Numbered from the stretch's first letter, positions 36,538 through 44,490 are shown. The stretch is 64,000 nucleotides of DNA from JANQTF01 sp041741415 (GCA_041741415.1 JBGSKC010000042.1:62001-126000); one strand, 5' to 3'. Translations and numbers: made by a program. Notes: generated from the sequence alone by a model not told the origin.

Positions 36538-36660
36538 CCCTCTCCGGCGACCTCGGGAGGTCGCCGGAGAGGGAAAAAAATAACCACCTGACGCTGCTAC
36601 AAAGCTTCGTCCCCGCTGGGGACGGCTTTTTTCTGTGCCGCAGGCGAGCCACCCTCTCCT
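36538..36660. repeat. Repeat family 3, copy a: long hairpin plus conserved tail
   Basis: CCCTCTCCGGCGACCT pairs perfectly with AGGTCGCCGGAGAGGG across CGGG (36538-36573). It is followed by an A-run and a tail (CTTCGTCCCCGCTGG, CTGTGCCGCAGGCGAG) that recurs at 38055-38130. It ends only some 40 bases before the DUF433 gene. Confidence 0.8.
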
Positions 36661-36703
36661 CAAAAAAAATCGTATCTTCAACAGGCATTTTGACCTCAAT
36701 CGC

Positions 36704-36946
36704 ATGGACCAACAGATGAACTGGAAGGCACATATCAGCACCGACCCCGCTATTCTATATGGTAACCCGACCATCAAAGGGACCCGCATTCCGGTGGACC
36801 TACTCCTGGAAAAACTCTCGGAAGGGGAGACCTTTGAGGGCTTGCTGGCTGCTTATCCCCGCCTGAAAAACGAAGATTTACTGGCCGTGATGCGCTTTGC
36901 AGCTGAATCTATTCGCGGAGAAGTGATTTATTCTTTTGCTTCCTGA
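36704..36946 (+). CDS. DUF433 family antitoxin
   Basis: 80 residues forming one DUF433 winged-helix domain: ISTDPAILYGNPTIKGTRIP, then a helix-turn-helix (LLLEKLSEGETFEGLLAAYP) and LKNEDLLAVMRFAAES. Proteins of this family are the antitoxin, and probably the autorepressor, of pairs with DUF5615 PIN-like toxins, which is exactly the next gene. ATG 36704 is used; 36716 is an alternative. It is set between repeat elements, typical of a mobile toxin-antitoxin module. Confidence 0.9.
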   Translation: MDQQMNWKAHISTDPAILYGNPTIKGTRIPVDLLLEKLSEGETFEGLLAAYPRLKNEDLLAVMRFAAESIRGEVIYSFAS

Positions 36947-36947
36947 G

Positions 36948-37247
36948 ATGGTCACAGGAACAGAGATTTTTTTGGCTGATGAGAGCGTGGATTTTCGGGT
37001 CGTATCAGACCTGCGGAGGGAAGGCTATGAGGTGGCCAATCGCCTGAAGGCAATCCTGATAACAGAAGATAAGGACTTCGGAGAGCTTACCTATCGCCTG
37101 CAACGCCCGAATCAGGGAATCGTGCTCATCCGTATGGGTGGATTGTCTCTCGAAGAGCGCCTGCCTCGAATCAAAGCTGTTTTGGCCGGTCACCTTTCCG
37201 ACCTGCGTAACCGGTTTTCTGTGGTTACCCAAGACAAACTGCGGTAA
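36948..37247 (+). CDS. DUF5615 PIN-like toxin with an internal gap
   Basis: 99 residues, one base after the antitoxin stop. The family start (IFLADESVDFRVVSDLRREG) and the nuclease motif ITEDKDFGELTYRL are present. Relative to the family pattern as I know it, the stretch after GYEV is missing: the usual VSVxxxxxGxSDEEVLxL segment of about 18 residues, including an acidic SDxE site, has gone, and the frame rejoins at ANRLKAILITED. The frame is preserved, but loss of an acidic site suggests an inactive or altered toxin. Confidence 0.85.
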   Translation: MVTGTEIFLADESVDFRVVSDLRREGYEVANRLKAILITEDKDFGELTYRLQRPNQGIVLIRMGGLSLEERLPRIKAVLAGHLSDLRNRFSVVTQDKLR

Positions 37248-37495
37248 GAGAGCTGCGGAAATAAGGATCATGCTTTTGTGATTTCCCGCATGAGCGTGTC
37301 CTTACCCGCCGGGGCGGCTGCTCCCTGTGCCGCAGGCGAGGGGACAACAACGCCATCCTTCGACGACGGCCTCAAGGCCTGCTCAGGATGACGCGATGCA
37401 AGGAGGCGCGCACCCCGCCCGTCGGCTGTGAGAATCCCCGCACTGAACCCGCCCCCTGAAACTGCAAGGTGCGGAGATCAGGCAGGGAAAGCAGC
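37248..37495. other. Intergenic stretch with repeat remnants
   Basis: Between the DUF5615 gene and the orphan antitoxin. It contains one copy of repeat family 4 and GC-rich sequence without open frames of interest. Confidence 0.5.
37325..37396. repeat. Repeat family 4, copy a
   Basis: CTGTGCCGCAGGCGAGGGGA, followed by TCCTTCGACGACGGCCT and AAGGCCTGCTCAGGATGACG, recurs with few changes at 38114-38183. The inner part GACGGCCTCAAGGCCTG is an inverted repeat. Confidence 0.8.
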
Positions 37496-37527
37496 TTGCC
37501 TGTTTGGCTGATTTCTTCGTACCTTGT
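37496..37527 (+). promoter_or_regulatory. Possible promoter for the orphan antitoxin gene
   Basis: TTG at 37496-37498, a 21-base spacer and TACCTTGT at 37520-37527, 28 bases upstream of the ATG at 37556. Confidence 0.45.
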
Positions 37528-37555
37528 TGAGACAGACAACTTGATCTATTTTCCT

Positions 37556-37795
37556 ATGACCCTTCTTCACCTGGAAATTGAGCGCACCGAAGACCTCGCC
37601 TTGCTGCTGCCGCTGCTGGACCGTTTGGGAATCCAATGGACAGAGTCTCAAGCATTGCCTGCGAAGCCAGCGGCCCAGGACCGGAGCCATTTATTGTCGG
37701 TGATTGAATCCGGCGGGGATGGCCTTAGTTTCGGTGATGCCATGGCCTGGCAGCGGGAAGAACGGCGGGATCGGACGTTGCCAGGGAGGGAATAA
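37556..37795 (+). CDS. Small antitoxin-like protein upstream of a vapC stub
   Basis: 79 residues. The start (LLHLEIERTEDLALLLPLLD) and the tail (FGDAMAWQREERRDRTLPGR) follow the layout of Bacteroidota antitoxins that precede VapC/PIN toxins: a short beta-strand and helix, a flexible middle, and a W-Q-R-E x R-x-D-R end that contacts the toxin. No DNA-binding domain is obvious. Two bases downstream begins a truncated PIN-toxin frame, so the antitoxin appears orphaned. Family assignment is from memory of the pattern, not a search. Confidence 0.65.
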   Translation: MTLLHLEIERTEDLALLLPLLDRLGIQWTESQALPAKPAAQDRSHLLSVIESGGDGLSFGDAMAWQREERRDRTLPGRE

Positions 37796-37797
37796 GG

Positions 37798-37845
37798 ATG
37801 AAGTTACTTGACAGCAATATGATCCATTTGCTCTGGTCAATTTGA
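37798..37845 (+). pseudogene. vapC/PIN toxin remnant (first 15 codons)
   Basis: ATG two bases after the antitoxin stop opens MKLLDSNMIHLLWSI and then TGA. MKLLDSN with its first acidic residue is the standard start of VapC-type PIN nucleases. The remaining roughly 115 codons are gone and repeat family 1 begins 18 bases after the stop. It reads as a toxin gene truncated by deletion or repeat insertion. Confidence 0.7.
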
Positions 37846-37863
37846 GTGGATTACGGGCTCATT

Positions 37864-37940
37864 GTCATGGTGAGCAGGGCCAATGGGCCCGTCGTTTTGT
37901 CATGGTGAGCAGGCTGTTTCAGCCGTCGTCAAACCATGAC
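37864..37940. repeat. Palindromic repeat family 1, copies b and c in tandem
   Basis: Copy b starts GTCATGGTGAGCAGGGCC at 37864 and is cut short by copy c (37899-37940), which runs from GTCATGGT to ACCATGAC, an 8-base perfect inverted repeat at its ends. Confidence 0.8.
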
Positions 37941-38019
37941 AACCGCCTTTCAGCATCGCAGGGAGGGGCGCACCCTGGCGGGGTGCAAGCTTTGTAGCAT
38001 GTCAACGCTTCCAGAAAAA

Positions 38020-38113
38020 CCTCTCCGGCGACCTTGCAAGGTCGCCGGAGAGGGAAAAAATAACTGCCCGGCGATGCTATTAACCTTCGTCCCCGCTGGA
38101 AGTGGCTGCTTTC
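38020..38113. repeat. Repeat family 3, copy b: long hairpin plus tail
   Basis: CCTCTCCGGCGACCTTG pairs with CAAGGTCGCCGGAGAGG at 38020-38053 as a perfect palindrome. The tail matches that of 36574-36630 (CTTCGTCCCCGCTGG). Confidence 0.82.
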
Positions 38114-38183
38114 TGTGCCGCAGGCGAGGGGACAACAGCGCCCTCCTTCGACGACGGCCTAAAGGCCTGCTCAGGATGACGCG
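38114..38183. repeat. Repeat family 4, copy b
   Basis: CTGTGCCGCAGGCGAGGGGA through GCTCAGGATGACGCGA matches 37325-37396 with about four differences. Here it directly follows the family 3 tail, as the shorter fragment at 36633-36650 does. Confidence 0.8.
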
Positions 38184-38205
38184 AAGCAGGCCACGCCACC
38201 CAATT

Positions 38206-38248
38206 GTCATGGTGAGCAGGGCCACCGGGCCCGTCGTCGAACCATGAC
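38206..38248. repeat. Palindromic repeat family 1, copy d
   Basis: GTCATGGT at 38206 and ACCATGAC at 38241-38248 are perfect inverted ends. The interior GGGCCACCGGGCCC is itself near-palindromic. Confidence 0.8.
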
Positions 38249-38252
38249 AGAG

Positions 38253-38383
38253 CCCGAGGTTGCGAGCGAGGGGCTGAAGCCACCTCGCTCGCAATGGCGA
38301 TGCCAGGCGGGGTTCACACAGGCGGTAAGGGCCGGGTTAAAACCCTCAAATATGTGCGTGTTCCGGTCCCGGCTCTCGGTTCC
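38253..38383. repeat. Repeat family 2, copy b with intact hairpin
   Basis: TTGCGAGCGAGG (38260-38271) pairs with CCTCGCTCGCAA (38283-38294) as a 12-base stem with GGCTGAAGCC in the loop. The rest matches 36350-36450. Confidence 0.8.
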
Positions 38384-38451
38384 CGGCTCTTGTATCCCGC
38401 CCGATTCACGCTTCTCGCTTCTCGCATCCCTCCCAGCTCCTTCGCAACTGC

Positions 38452-39453
38452 CTACCGCGTCTCCAGGCGGCCATACTGGAAGTTGCCGGCCACCTCCGTG
38501 CCATCCGGATACTTCAGGCGGCCTTCTCCGTGAGGCTTGCCGGATACAAACATCCCTTCATACACCGATCCGTCTGCATACTCAAAAATACCCTGCCCCT
38601 GGCGTTTGTCTCCCACCCATTCGCCTTCGTAGCGGGATCCGTCGGCAAAGGCGTAGGTTCCTTGTCCCTGCATCCTGCCGTTGAGAAACTGGCCTTCATA
38701 GCGGTCGCCTGTGGCAAAGGTCAAGGTGCCATTGCCGTGGTATTTTCCCTGCACGATGTCTCCTTCGTAGCGGGTGCCCATCGCCGTGACCATCACGCCC
38801 TTGCCTGTCATCTGGCCGTTGGTCCACTGGCCTTCATAGGTGCTCCCTGAAAGAAAAGTGTAACGCCCCTGCCCGTGCTTTCGGCCGTTGGTCCACTGGC
38901 CTTCATAAATTTCGCCGTCGCGGGTGGTGAGCTTGCCGTAGCCTTCCCGGCGGCTGTTCACATAGTCGCCTTCATATACGTCGCCGTTTTCGTAGTAATA
39001 AAGCGCTTTGCCAGTCACCTGATCTCCATTCCAGATGCCTTCCACCCGGGTGCCGTTGGGGGAGGTATAAACTCCCTGCCCGCTGCGGCGATCCAGTTTC
39101 CAGTTTCCTTCATACCGGGAACCATCAGCAAAGGCCAGCACGCCGAATCCCTCTGATTTTCCCTGAACAAACTGCCCCTCAAACACATCGCCGCTCCGGT
39201 AGGTGTAATGGCCGCGGCCATGCATCATGTCCTGCTTCCATTCGCCCTGGTACTCGTCGCCGTTGGGCATGTGAAGAAAGCCGGTGCCGTGCCGTTTTCC
39301 ATTTACCCATTCTCCCTCATACACATCCCCCGTGGTGTACTCGAAGGTGCCTTTTCCAAACTCGCAATCTCCGCGAACGCATTGGGCTTGCAGGGAAAAA
39401 CCAGAAAACAGACAAGCAGGGACAAGGGAAAGCAACAAGTAGCGTTTTTTCAT
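38452..39453 (-). CDS. Exported MORN-repeat protein
   Basis: 333 residues. A signal peptide (MKKRYLLLSLVPACLFSGF) fixes the ATG at 39453. After a short cysteine-containing stretch (CVRGDCEFGKG) the protein consists of 13 consecutive MORN units in exact 23-residue register, each of the type GDVYEGEWVNGKRHGTGFLH, up to the C-terminus. MORN arrays form elongated beta-sheets that bind membranes or proteins. An exported, purely MORN protein suggests an envelope scaffold, but its role is unknown. The downstream side abuts the repeat-rich region. Confidence 0.93.
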   Translation of the reverse strand: MKKRYLLLSLVPACLFSGFSLQAQCVRGDCEFGKGTFEYTTGDVYEGEWVNGKRHGTGFLHMPNGDEYQGEWKQDMMHGRGHYTYRSGDVFEGQFVQGKSEGFGVLAFADGSRYEGNWKLDRRSGQGVYTSPNGTRVEGIWNGDQVTGKALYYYENGDVYEGDYVNSRREGYGKLTTRDGEIYEGQWTNGRKHGQGRYTFLSGSTYEGQWTNGQMTGKGVMVTAMGTRYEGDIVQGKYHGNGTLTFATGDRYEGQFLNGRMQGQGTYAFADGSRYEGEWVGDKRQGQGIFEYADGSVYEGMFVSGKPHGEGRLKYPDGTEVAGNFQYGRLETR

Positions 39454-39506
39454 AACGGTAATCGAATCAGAGCATTGGTGAGAACTGGCAAGGAACCAAT
39501 TCGATA

Positions 39507-39514
39507 CAAACATA
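39507..39514 (-). promoter_or_regulatory. -7 promoter element for the MORN gene
   Basis: The minus strand reads TATGTTTG, a full match to TAnnTTTG, 53 bases upstream of the ATG. No good TTG was found at the expected distance. Confidence 0.4.
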
Positions 39515-39660
39515 TTCCAGCTAAAAAGTATTTTGAAACGATAAACGTCGGATTCATTACTTCGACATTTGAAGCAGGAAAAACGACTACTCAAGACCCT
39601 TGCCAAACAAGAACAAGGGTCTGTTGCTTGCGTACATGGACCGCAATTAAACCCGACGTG

Positions 39661-40272
39661 ATGCCCCATCCATTGTTTCCTGCCTACTCGGCCTTTGTCA
39701 TCCGCGAAAAGCGCCGCCCGGAGAGCGTGGCGGCATTTTTGCAAAGCCAAAACTGGACAGAGCCTTTCCCCTTCACCCGCTTTGGTGCCTGGGAGCAAGC
39801 CGAAATGAAGGGCTTGCTGCTCGAAGCCCGCCGCCTGTTGACCAGTGATGCCACCTTTGCCGAATACAGTTCGCGCGAACAGTGCCTTGCCCTTTTTTAT
39901 ACCTGGCTGGAGCTGCTGGGACCGTGGAGAGATTTTTTACGAAAAATTGAAAAAATTCAACCCTGGACCAAAACGGCTTCCTTGTGGGATGAGGTCAAGC
40001 CCGTTTTCTTGTCATGGACAAAAGAGCTGATCGATCAGGGACTGGAAGCCAGGGATATTGCCCGGCGGCCTTTTCTGCCAGACTATTACCCCCAGCTGCT
40101 GTGGGCCGATGCGATGGTCGTGATGTCGCAATGGCTCTATGACCCAACCGCTGACCTGAGCCGCACCGATGCGCTCGTAGAAAAGAGCGTGAATTTTCTT
40201 TTCGATCTTCTCCAACCGAATGCCCTCGATTCTGGTTGGGACCTTGTTTCGTTTGTGCTGCGGCGCAAATAA
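39661..40272 (+). CDS. TetR-fold protein with degenerate DNA-binding region
   Basis: 203 residues, all helical. The C-terminal 140 residues resemble the ligand-binding part of TetR proteins found next to ABC1 kinases in Bacteroidota (PFLPDYYPQLLWADAMVVMS). The first 50 residues (REKRRPESVAAFLQSQNWTE) align loosely with a TetR HTH, but the canonical IA..aGvs.gtlY.hF pattern is missing. A COQ9-like role, with a TetR fold that binds lipids instead of DNA, is suggested by the ABC1 kinase gene 34 bases downstream. ATG 39661 is used; upstream frame sequence is antisense to the MORN gene. Confidence 0.75.
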   Translation: MPHPLFPAYSAFVIREKRRPESVAAFLQSQNWTEPFPFTRFGAWEQAEMKGLLLEARRLLTSDATFAEYSSREQCLALFYTWLELLGPWRDFLRKIEKIQPWTKTASLWDEVKPVFLSWTKELIDQGLEARDIARRPFLPDYYPQLLWADAMVVMSQWLYDPTADLSRTDALVEKSVNFLFDLLQPNALDSGWDLVSFVLRRK

Positions 40273-40306
40273 ATGTTTTCCTTTTGTTCACAACCAACCC
40301 CACGGT

Positions 40307-41650
40307 ATGTCCTCAGGCACAGAAGATTCGGCACAGTCCAGCATCCCCAGTTCCCGCATGCAGCGGGCAGGGCGCTTCATGAAAGCAGGCGCCAAGGTCG
40401 GCGGCAATTACCTGAAGCATTACTCCCAGAAACTCGTGCAGGGAGCAGCCAGCCGCGAAGAGCTCGACGAGCAAAATGCCAAAGACATTTACGAGGCTCT
40501 GGCCGAGCTGAAGGGTTCAGCCCTGAAGGTAGCCCAGATGCTCTCCATGGACCGGGGCATCCTGCCGGAGGCCTTTGCGAAGCAGTTTTCCGCTTCGCAG
40601 CACAAGGCCCCGCCTTTGTCGGGTCCGCTGATCGTGAAAACCTTCCGCCAGGCCATCGGCAAATCTCCCCTGGAGGTGTTTGATGAATTTGAGATGGAGG
40701 CCACCTATGCCGCTTCTATCGGGCAGGTTCACCGGGCAAAAAAAGACGGACAGGACCTGGCAGTGAAAATCCAGTATCCAGGCGTGGCCGCCAGCGTGAT
40801 CTCCGACCTTACCCTCGTGCGGCCGATCGCCCGCCGCATCATGGGCTGGAAAGACCAGGACATTGCTGTGTATTTTGAGGAAGTGCGCGACAGGCTGGTG
40901 GAAGAAGCCAACTATCGGCTGGAGCTGCAGCGTGGAATGGAGATTTCCGAAAAAACGGCTCATTTGCCCGGAATCGCATTTCCGAAATACTTCCCGGCCT
41001 GGTCGAGCGACCGCATCATAACAATGTCGTGGATGAACGGCCTCCATATGCAGGATTGGCTGGCCACCAACCCCAGCCAGGAAGCCCGCAACCGCGCCGG
41101 GCAGGCGATCTGGGACTTCTATCAGTTTCAGATTCATGAGCTCAGGATGACCCATGCCGATGCGCATCCGGGCAATTTTCTGTTTCAGGAAGACGGAACG
41201 GCTGTGGTCCTTGATTTTGGCTGTGTGAAAGAAATCTCAGCGGGATTTTACGACGCCTATTTCCAGTTGCTGAACCCTGGGGTGATTGAAGACCCGGTGG
41301 CTTTGCGAAAGGGAGCCATTGCAGCGCAGGTCATTCTGGACAGCGACAGCCCCGAGCAGCAGGAGTGGTTTCTGACCATTTTCCGGGACGCGCTCAGCCT
41401 GTTGTGCCGGCCATTTTACCAGGAAACTTTTGATTTTGGCGACAAGAGCTATTTCGACGAAATCTACACCTACGGCGAAGCCATGGGCCGCGACAAGTCG
41501 CTGCGCAGTTCCATCACCCCGCGGGGCGATAAAGACGGCATTTACCTCAACCGCACCTTTTTTGGCCTCTACACCCTGCTGAACCAGTTGGGCGCACAGG
41601 TAGAGACAGGACGGTACATGCCCTCGATCAGCAAGCCCACCCCTGCCTGA
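40307..41650 (+). CDS. ABC1/UbiB/AarF-family atypical kinase
   Basis: 447 residues. Family marks are the KxGQ-like region LKGSALKVAQMLSMD, the A-rich loop ATYAASIGQVHRAK, the invariant lysine DLAVKIQYPG, the metal/catalytic motif HADAHPGNFLF and VVLDFGCVKE. These proteins use ATP to support isoprenoid-quinone synthesis. In this phylum the quinone would be menaquinone, so the exact step is open. It follows the TetR-fold gene closely and is probably co-transcribed with it. Confidence 0.93.
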   Translation: MSSGTEDSAQSSIPSSRMQRAGRFMKAGAKVGGNYLKHYSQKLVQGAASREELDEQNAKDIYEALAELKGSALKVAQMLSMDRGILPEAFAKQFSASQHKAPPLSGPLIVKTFRQAIGKSPLEVFDEFEMEATYAASIGQVHRAKKDGQDLAVKIQYPGVAASVISDLTLVRPIARRIMGWKDQDIAVYFEEVRDRLVEEANYRLELQRGMEISEKTAHLPGIAFPKYFPAWSSDRIITMSWMNGLHMQDWLATNPSQEARNRAGQAIWDFYQFQIHELRMTHADAHPGNFLFQEDGTAVVLDFGCVKEISAGFYDAYFQLLNPGVIEDPVALRKGAIAAQVILDSDSPEQQEWFLTIFRDALSLLCRPFYQETFDFGDKSYFDEIYTYGEAMGRDKSLRSSITPRGDKDGIYLNRTFFGLYTLLNQLGAQVETGRYMPSISKPTPA

Positions 41651-41763
41651 GTCCATCAACAAGCTTTGGGAGCCAGGGAAGCAGGGTATCACCTTCCTTG
41701 CCCGTCGTGCCCGCCCTCTGCTGAGTTACGGAAAAGGAGTACCTTCCCGGTAAACTCCCTGTC

Positions 41764-43509
41764 ATGAATGCCTCCCCTGTTTTTCGTCTGATTGCCTTCG
41801 GTTGGTTGCTGCTGTGGCTGGTGCCGGTGAATGCCCAGCGCCTCACCTACTGCAACCCGATGGACCTCGACTATGGCTACACGCCCATTCCCAACTTCAG
41901 CGAGCAGGGCCGCCACCGGGCAACAGCAGATCCGGTCATCACCGTGTTTGACAACACCTATTTTCTGTTTTCCACGAACCAGTGGGGCTATTGGTGGAGC
42001 GAAAACCTCGTGGACTGGACCTTTGTGCCCCGCCTCTTTCTCAAGCCATGGCACAACGTTTACGACGAACTCTGCGCTCCCGGAACCCTCGTGCTCGGCG
42101 ATACGCTTTTGCTGATTGGTTCCACCCACACCAAAACCTTTCCCCTGTGGATGAGCCAGGCTCCCCGCACTGATTCCTGGACCGAAGCCGTGGACTCTTT
42201 CCAGGTTGGCGCCTGGGACCCCGCTTTTTTTGCAGATGACGACGGGAAAGTCTATGTCTATTGGGGTTCGAGCAATTTTTACCCGTTGTATGGCCAGGAA
42301 ATCGACAGAAAAACCTTTGAGCCAAAAGGAAAGAGGGTGGAGCTGTTTCATTTGCAGGACAGCCTTCACGGGTGGGAGCGTTTTGGCGAACATGCCGACA
42401 ACACCTTCCTGAAGCCCTTTATGGAGGGAGCCTGGATGAACAAGTACCAGGGAAAATACTACCTGCAATATGCCGCGCCGGGAACAGAGTTCAGCGGCTA
42501 TGGCGATGGTGTTTATATCGGCGACAACCCGCTTGGGCCATTTACCTACCAGGCTCACAATCCTTTTGCCTACAAGCCCGGTGGTTTTGCGAGGGGAACA
42601 GGCCACGGAGCTACCTTTGAAGACCTGCACGGGCAGTGGTGGCACATCGGCACGCAGGTGATTGCCGTGAGGAATAATTTTGAGCGGCGGCTTGGCCTGT
42701 GGCCCGTGGCTTTCGATGCCGATGGCCTGCTCACCTGCAACACAGCCTACGGAGATTATCCCCATTTCCTTTCCGGGCCAGGCCAACCTGCCAGTTTCAC
42801 CGGCTGGATGCTGCTCAACTACCAGAAGCCGGTGACCGTATCTTCGACCCTTGGAGGGTATTATGCTAATTTCGCCGTGGATGAAGACATCAAGACCTAC
42901 TGGAGCGCGGCTAGCGGGAGGGCAGGGGAGTGGATTCAGACAGATTTGGGAGAGGTGTCGGAGCTGAGGGCGGTGCAGATCAATTTTGCCGATCAGGGCG
43001 TTGATTTTTTAGGCAAACAGGCAGGCATTTACCACCAGTTTGTGGTGACAGCTTCGGAAGACGGCCGGAAGTGGAAGGTGATCTGGGATGCAGGCGAAGC
43101 CCGCGAAGACCGGCCTCATGCCTACCTGGAGCTGCCCAGGCCCGTGCAGGCCCGCTATGTGCGCGTGGAAAACAGGCATATGCCGGGAGGAACCTTTGCC
43201 ATCAGCGGGTTGAGGGTGTTTGGCAAACAGACGAAGCCCGTTCCGGCCCCTGTGAAGCAGTTCGTGGTGCTGCGCGGCGACAGCGAGCGGAGAAACGCCT
43301 GGCTCAAATGGCAGCTCATGGATGACGCCCAGGGCTATGTGATCCATGCCGGCATCGCTCCCGACAAACTTTACACTTCGGTGATGGTGTATGGAAAAAA
43401 TGAGTACTACTTCACGGCCATGGACCGCGACAGGCCCTATTATTTTCAGATTGAGGCCTTCAACGAGGCAGGAACCGGAGCACGGGGCGAGGTGATGAAG
43501 GCCGAATAA
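41764..43509 (+). CDS. Secreted glycoside hydrolase family 43-like enzyme with discoidin and FN3 domains
   Basis: 581 residues with a signal peptide (FGWLLLWLVPVNAQ). The five-bladed propeller carries the GH43 triad: base Asp near residue 58 (ATADPVITVF), modulator Asp near 152 (GAWDPAFFADDDG) and acid Glu near 221 (FMEGAWMNKY). It continues with an F5/8-type C (discoidin) domain at about 355-490 (DIKTYWSAASGRAGEWIQTD) and an FN3-like end. It probably acts on xylan- or arabinan-type side chains; exact specificity cannot be read. No SusCD pair is adjacent, though TonB receptor genes follow. Confidence 0.9.
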   Translation: MNASPVFRLIAFGWLLLWLVPVNAQRLTYCNPMDLDYGYTPIPNFSEQGRHRATADPVITVFDNTYFLFSTNQWGYWWSENLVDWTFVPRLFLKPWHNVYDELCAPGTLVLGDTLLLIGSTHTKTFPLWMSQAPRTDSWTEAVDSFQVGAWDPAFFADDDGKVYVYWGSSNFYPLYGQEIDRKTFEPKGKRVELFHLQDSLHGWERFGEHADNTFLKPFMEGAWMNKYQGKYYLQYAAPGTEFSGYGDGVYIGDNPLGPFTYQAHNPFAYKPGGFARGTGHGATFEDLHGQWWHIGTQVIAVRNNFERRLGLWPVAFDADGLLTCNTAYGDYPHFLSGPGQPASFTGWMLLNYQKPVTVSSTLGGYYANFAVDEDIKTYWSAASGRAGEWIQTDLGEVSELRAVQINFADQGVDFLGKQAGIYHQFVVTASEDGRKWKVIWDAGEAREDRPHAYLELPRPVQARYVRVENRHMPGGTFAISGLRVFGKQTKPVPAPVKQFVVLRGDSERRNAWLKWQLMDDAQGYVIHAGIAPDKLYTSVMVYGKNEYYFTAMDRDRPYYFQIEAFNEAGTGARGEVMKAE

Positions 43510-43590
43510 GTTCCGAATCCGCGGCATGGGCCTTGCAGGTAGGGTATCGTCAGAGGAGGTTGTATAAGCATCGGAACCGGAACGAACAGA

Positions 43591-44490
43591 ATGACTACTC
43601 CACCGATTATTCACCGCTTGCTCAATGGGGAACTTTCACCCCAGGATGTGGAACAACTGAGGAAAGATCCCGAGTTGAAGGCTTATCTGCGAATCATCGA
43701 AGAAGCCGGATCCTGGGAAGCGCCCGAAGGGATGTCTCGCGAGGAGGCCTGGCAAATGTTATTGCCTCATTTTTCCCGCCAGGCAGTGGTGCGCAGATTT
43801 TCCCCTTGGCCCTGGGCCCTGGCTGCCGCTGCAGCCGTGGCTTTACTCCTCTTTTTTATCTGGCCATCCGGGGAGGCCCTCCCCGCATGGAGAAGCCACC
43901 CCGGTGAATCTATCGCCATCCAATTGGAAGACGGCAGCACGGTTACCTTGAACGCTTCCTCTCAACTGACTGCCCTGGAGCAGGGAGATGAGCGTCGCTA
44001 TCGCTTATCAGGTGAGGCCTTATTTGAAGTTGCCAAAGGAACGCCCTTTATCGTCGAAACCCATGCAGGAGAAGTAAGGGTGCTCGGAACCCGCTTTGTA
44101 TTGCTCAGCAGCGAATCCAGCTACCGCATTTCCTGCCTGGAGGGCGTGGTAGCAGTTCATGCTGATGGATTCCCCTCCGATACCTTACTGGCTGGCGAAG
44201 GCCTTCGCCTTACAACTGAAGGCTGGCAATCACTTGCCGGGGTGAGCCAGGATGCAGCCTGGAATGATGGTATGACCCATTTCCGGGAGGTGCCGATTCG
44301 CGAAGTGCTGGATGCCTTTGAGCGGCAATTTGGCCTGCAGGTGGAGTACCAGGGTCCCAGCAAGCTCTACACAGGCGGATTTCCCCACGAAGAAAGCGGG
44401 CAAGCCCTTGATTTGATTCTTCGCCCACTCGGGCTGGAGATAGAAGCGCGTGATGCACAGCGAATTCGCCTCCGAGAGATCGGGGAATAG
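43591..44490 (+). CDS. FecR-type anti-sigma regulator
   Basis: 299 residues: a short cytoplasmic sigma-binding region, one membrane segment at about 75-92 (WALAAAAAVALLLFFIW), the FecR domain (IQLEDGSTVTLNASSQL, RRYRLSGEALFEVAKGTPF, VRVLGTRF) and a C-terminal DUF4974-like part (HFREVPIREVLDAFERQFGL). It would relay a surface signal from the STN-bearing TonB receptor encoded next. The usual ECF sigma factor gene upstream is missing; only 81 non-coding bases separate it from GH43. Confidence 0.93.
   Translation: MTTPPIIHRLLNGELSPQDVEQLRKDPELKAYLRIIEEAGSWEAPEGMSREEAWQMLLPHFSRQAVVRRFSPWPWALAAAAAVALLLFFIWPSGEALPAWRSHPGESIAIQLEDGSTVTLNASSQLTALEQGDERRYRLSGEALFEVAKGTPFIVETHAGEVRVLGTRFVLLSSESSYRISCLEGVVAVHADGFPSDTLLAGEGLRLTTEGWQSLAGVSQDAAWNDGMTHFREVPIREVLDAFERQFGLQVEYQGPSKLYTGGFPHEESGQALDLILRPLGLEIEARDAQRIRLREIGE

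Noticed and set aside
36360..36719. 119-codon plus-strand open frame within the repeats
   Set aside because: It runs through repeat families 2 and 3 and reads hairpin arms as protein; overlaps the DUF433 start.
36265..38451. CRISPR array
   Set aside because: The repeats are few, of several kinds and irregularly spaced, with no uniform spacers and no cas genes.
36265..38451. DGR reverse transcriptase or template repeat next to the caspase-FGE gene
   Set aside because: Looked for and not found: no RT motif (such as YADD/YxDD), no Avd-like helical gene, and no second copy of the variable segment in the window.
37936..38684. Plus-strand open frames in the repeat region up to the MORN gene
   Set aside because: They translate repeat DNA and the antisense of MORN units; not protein-like.
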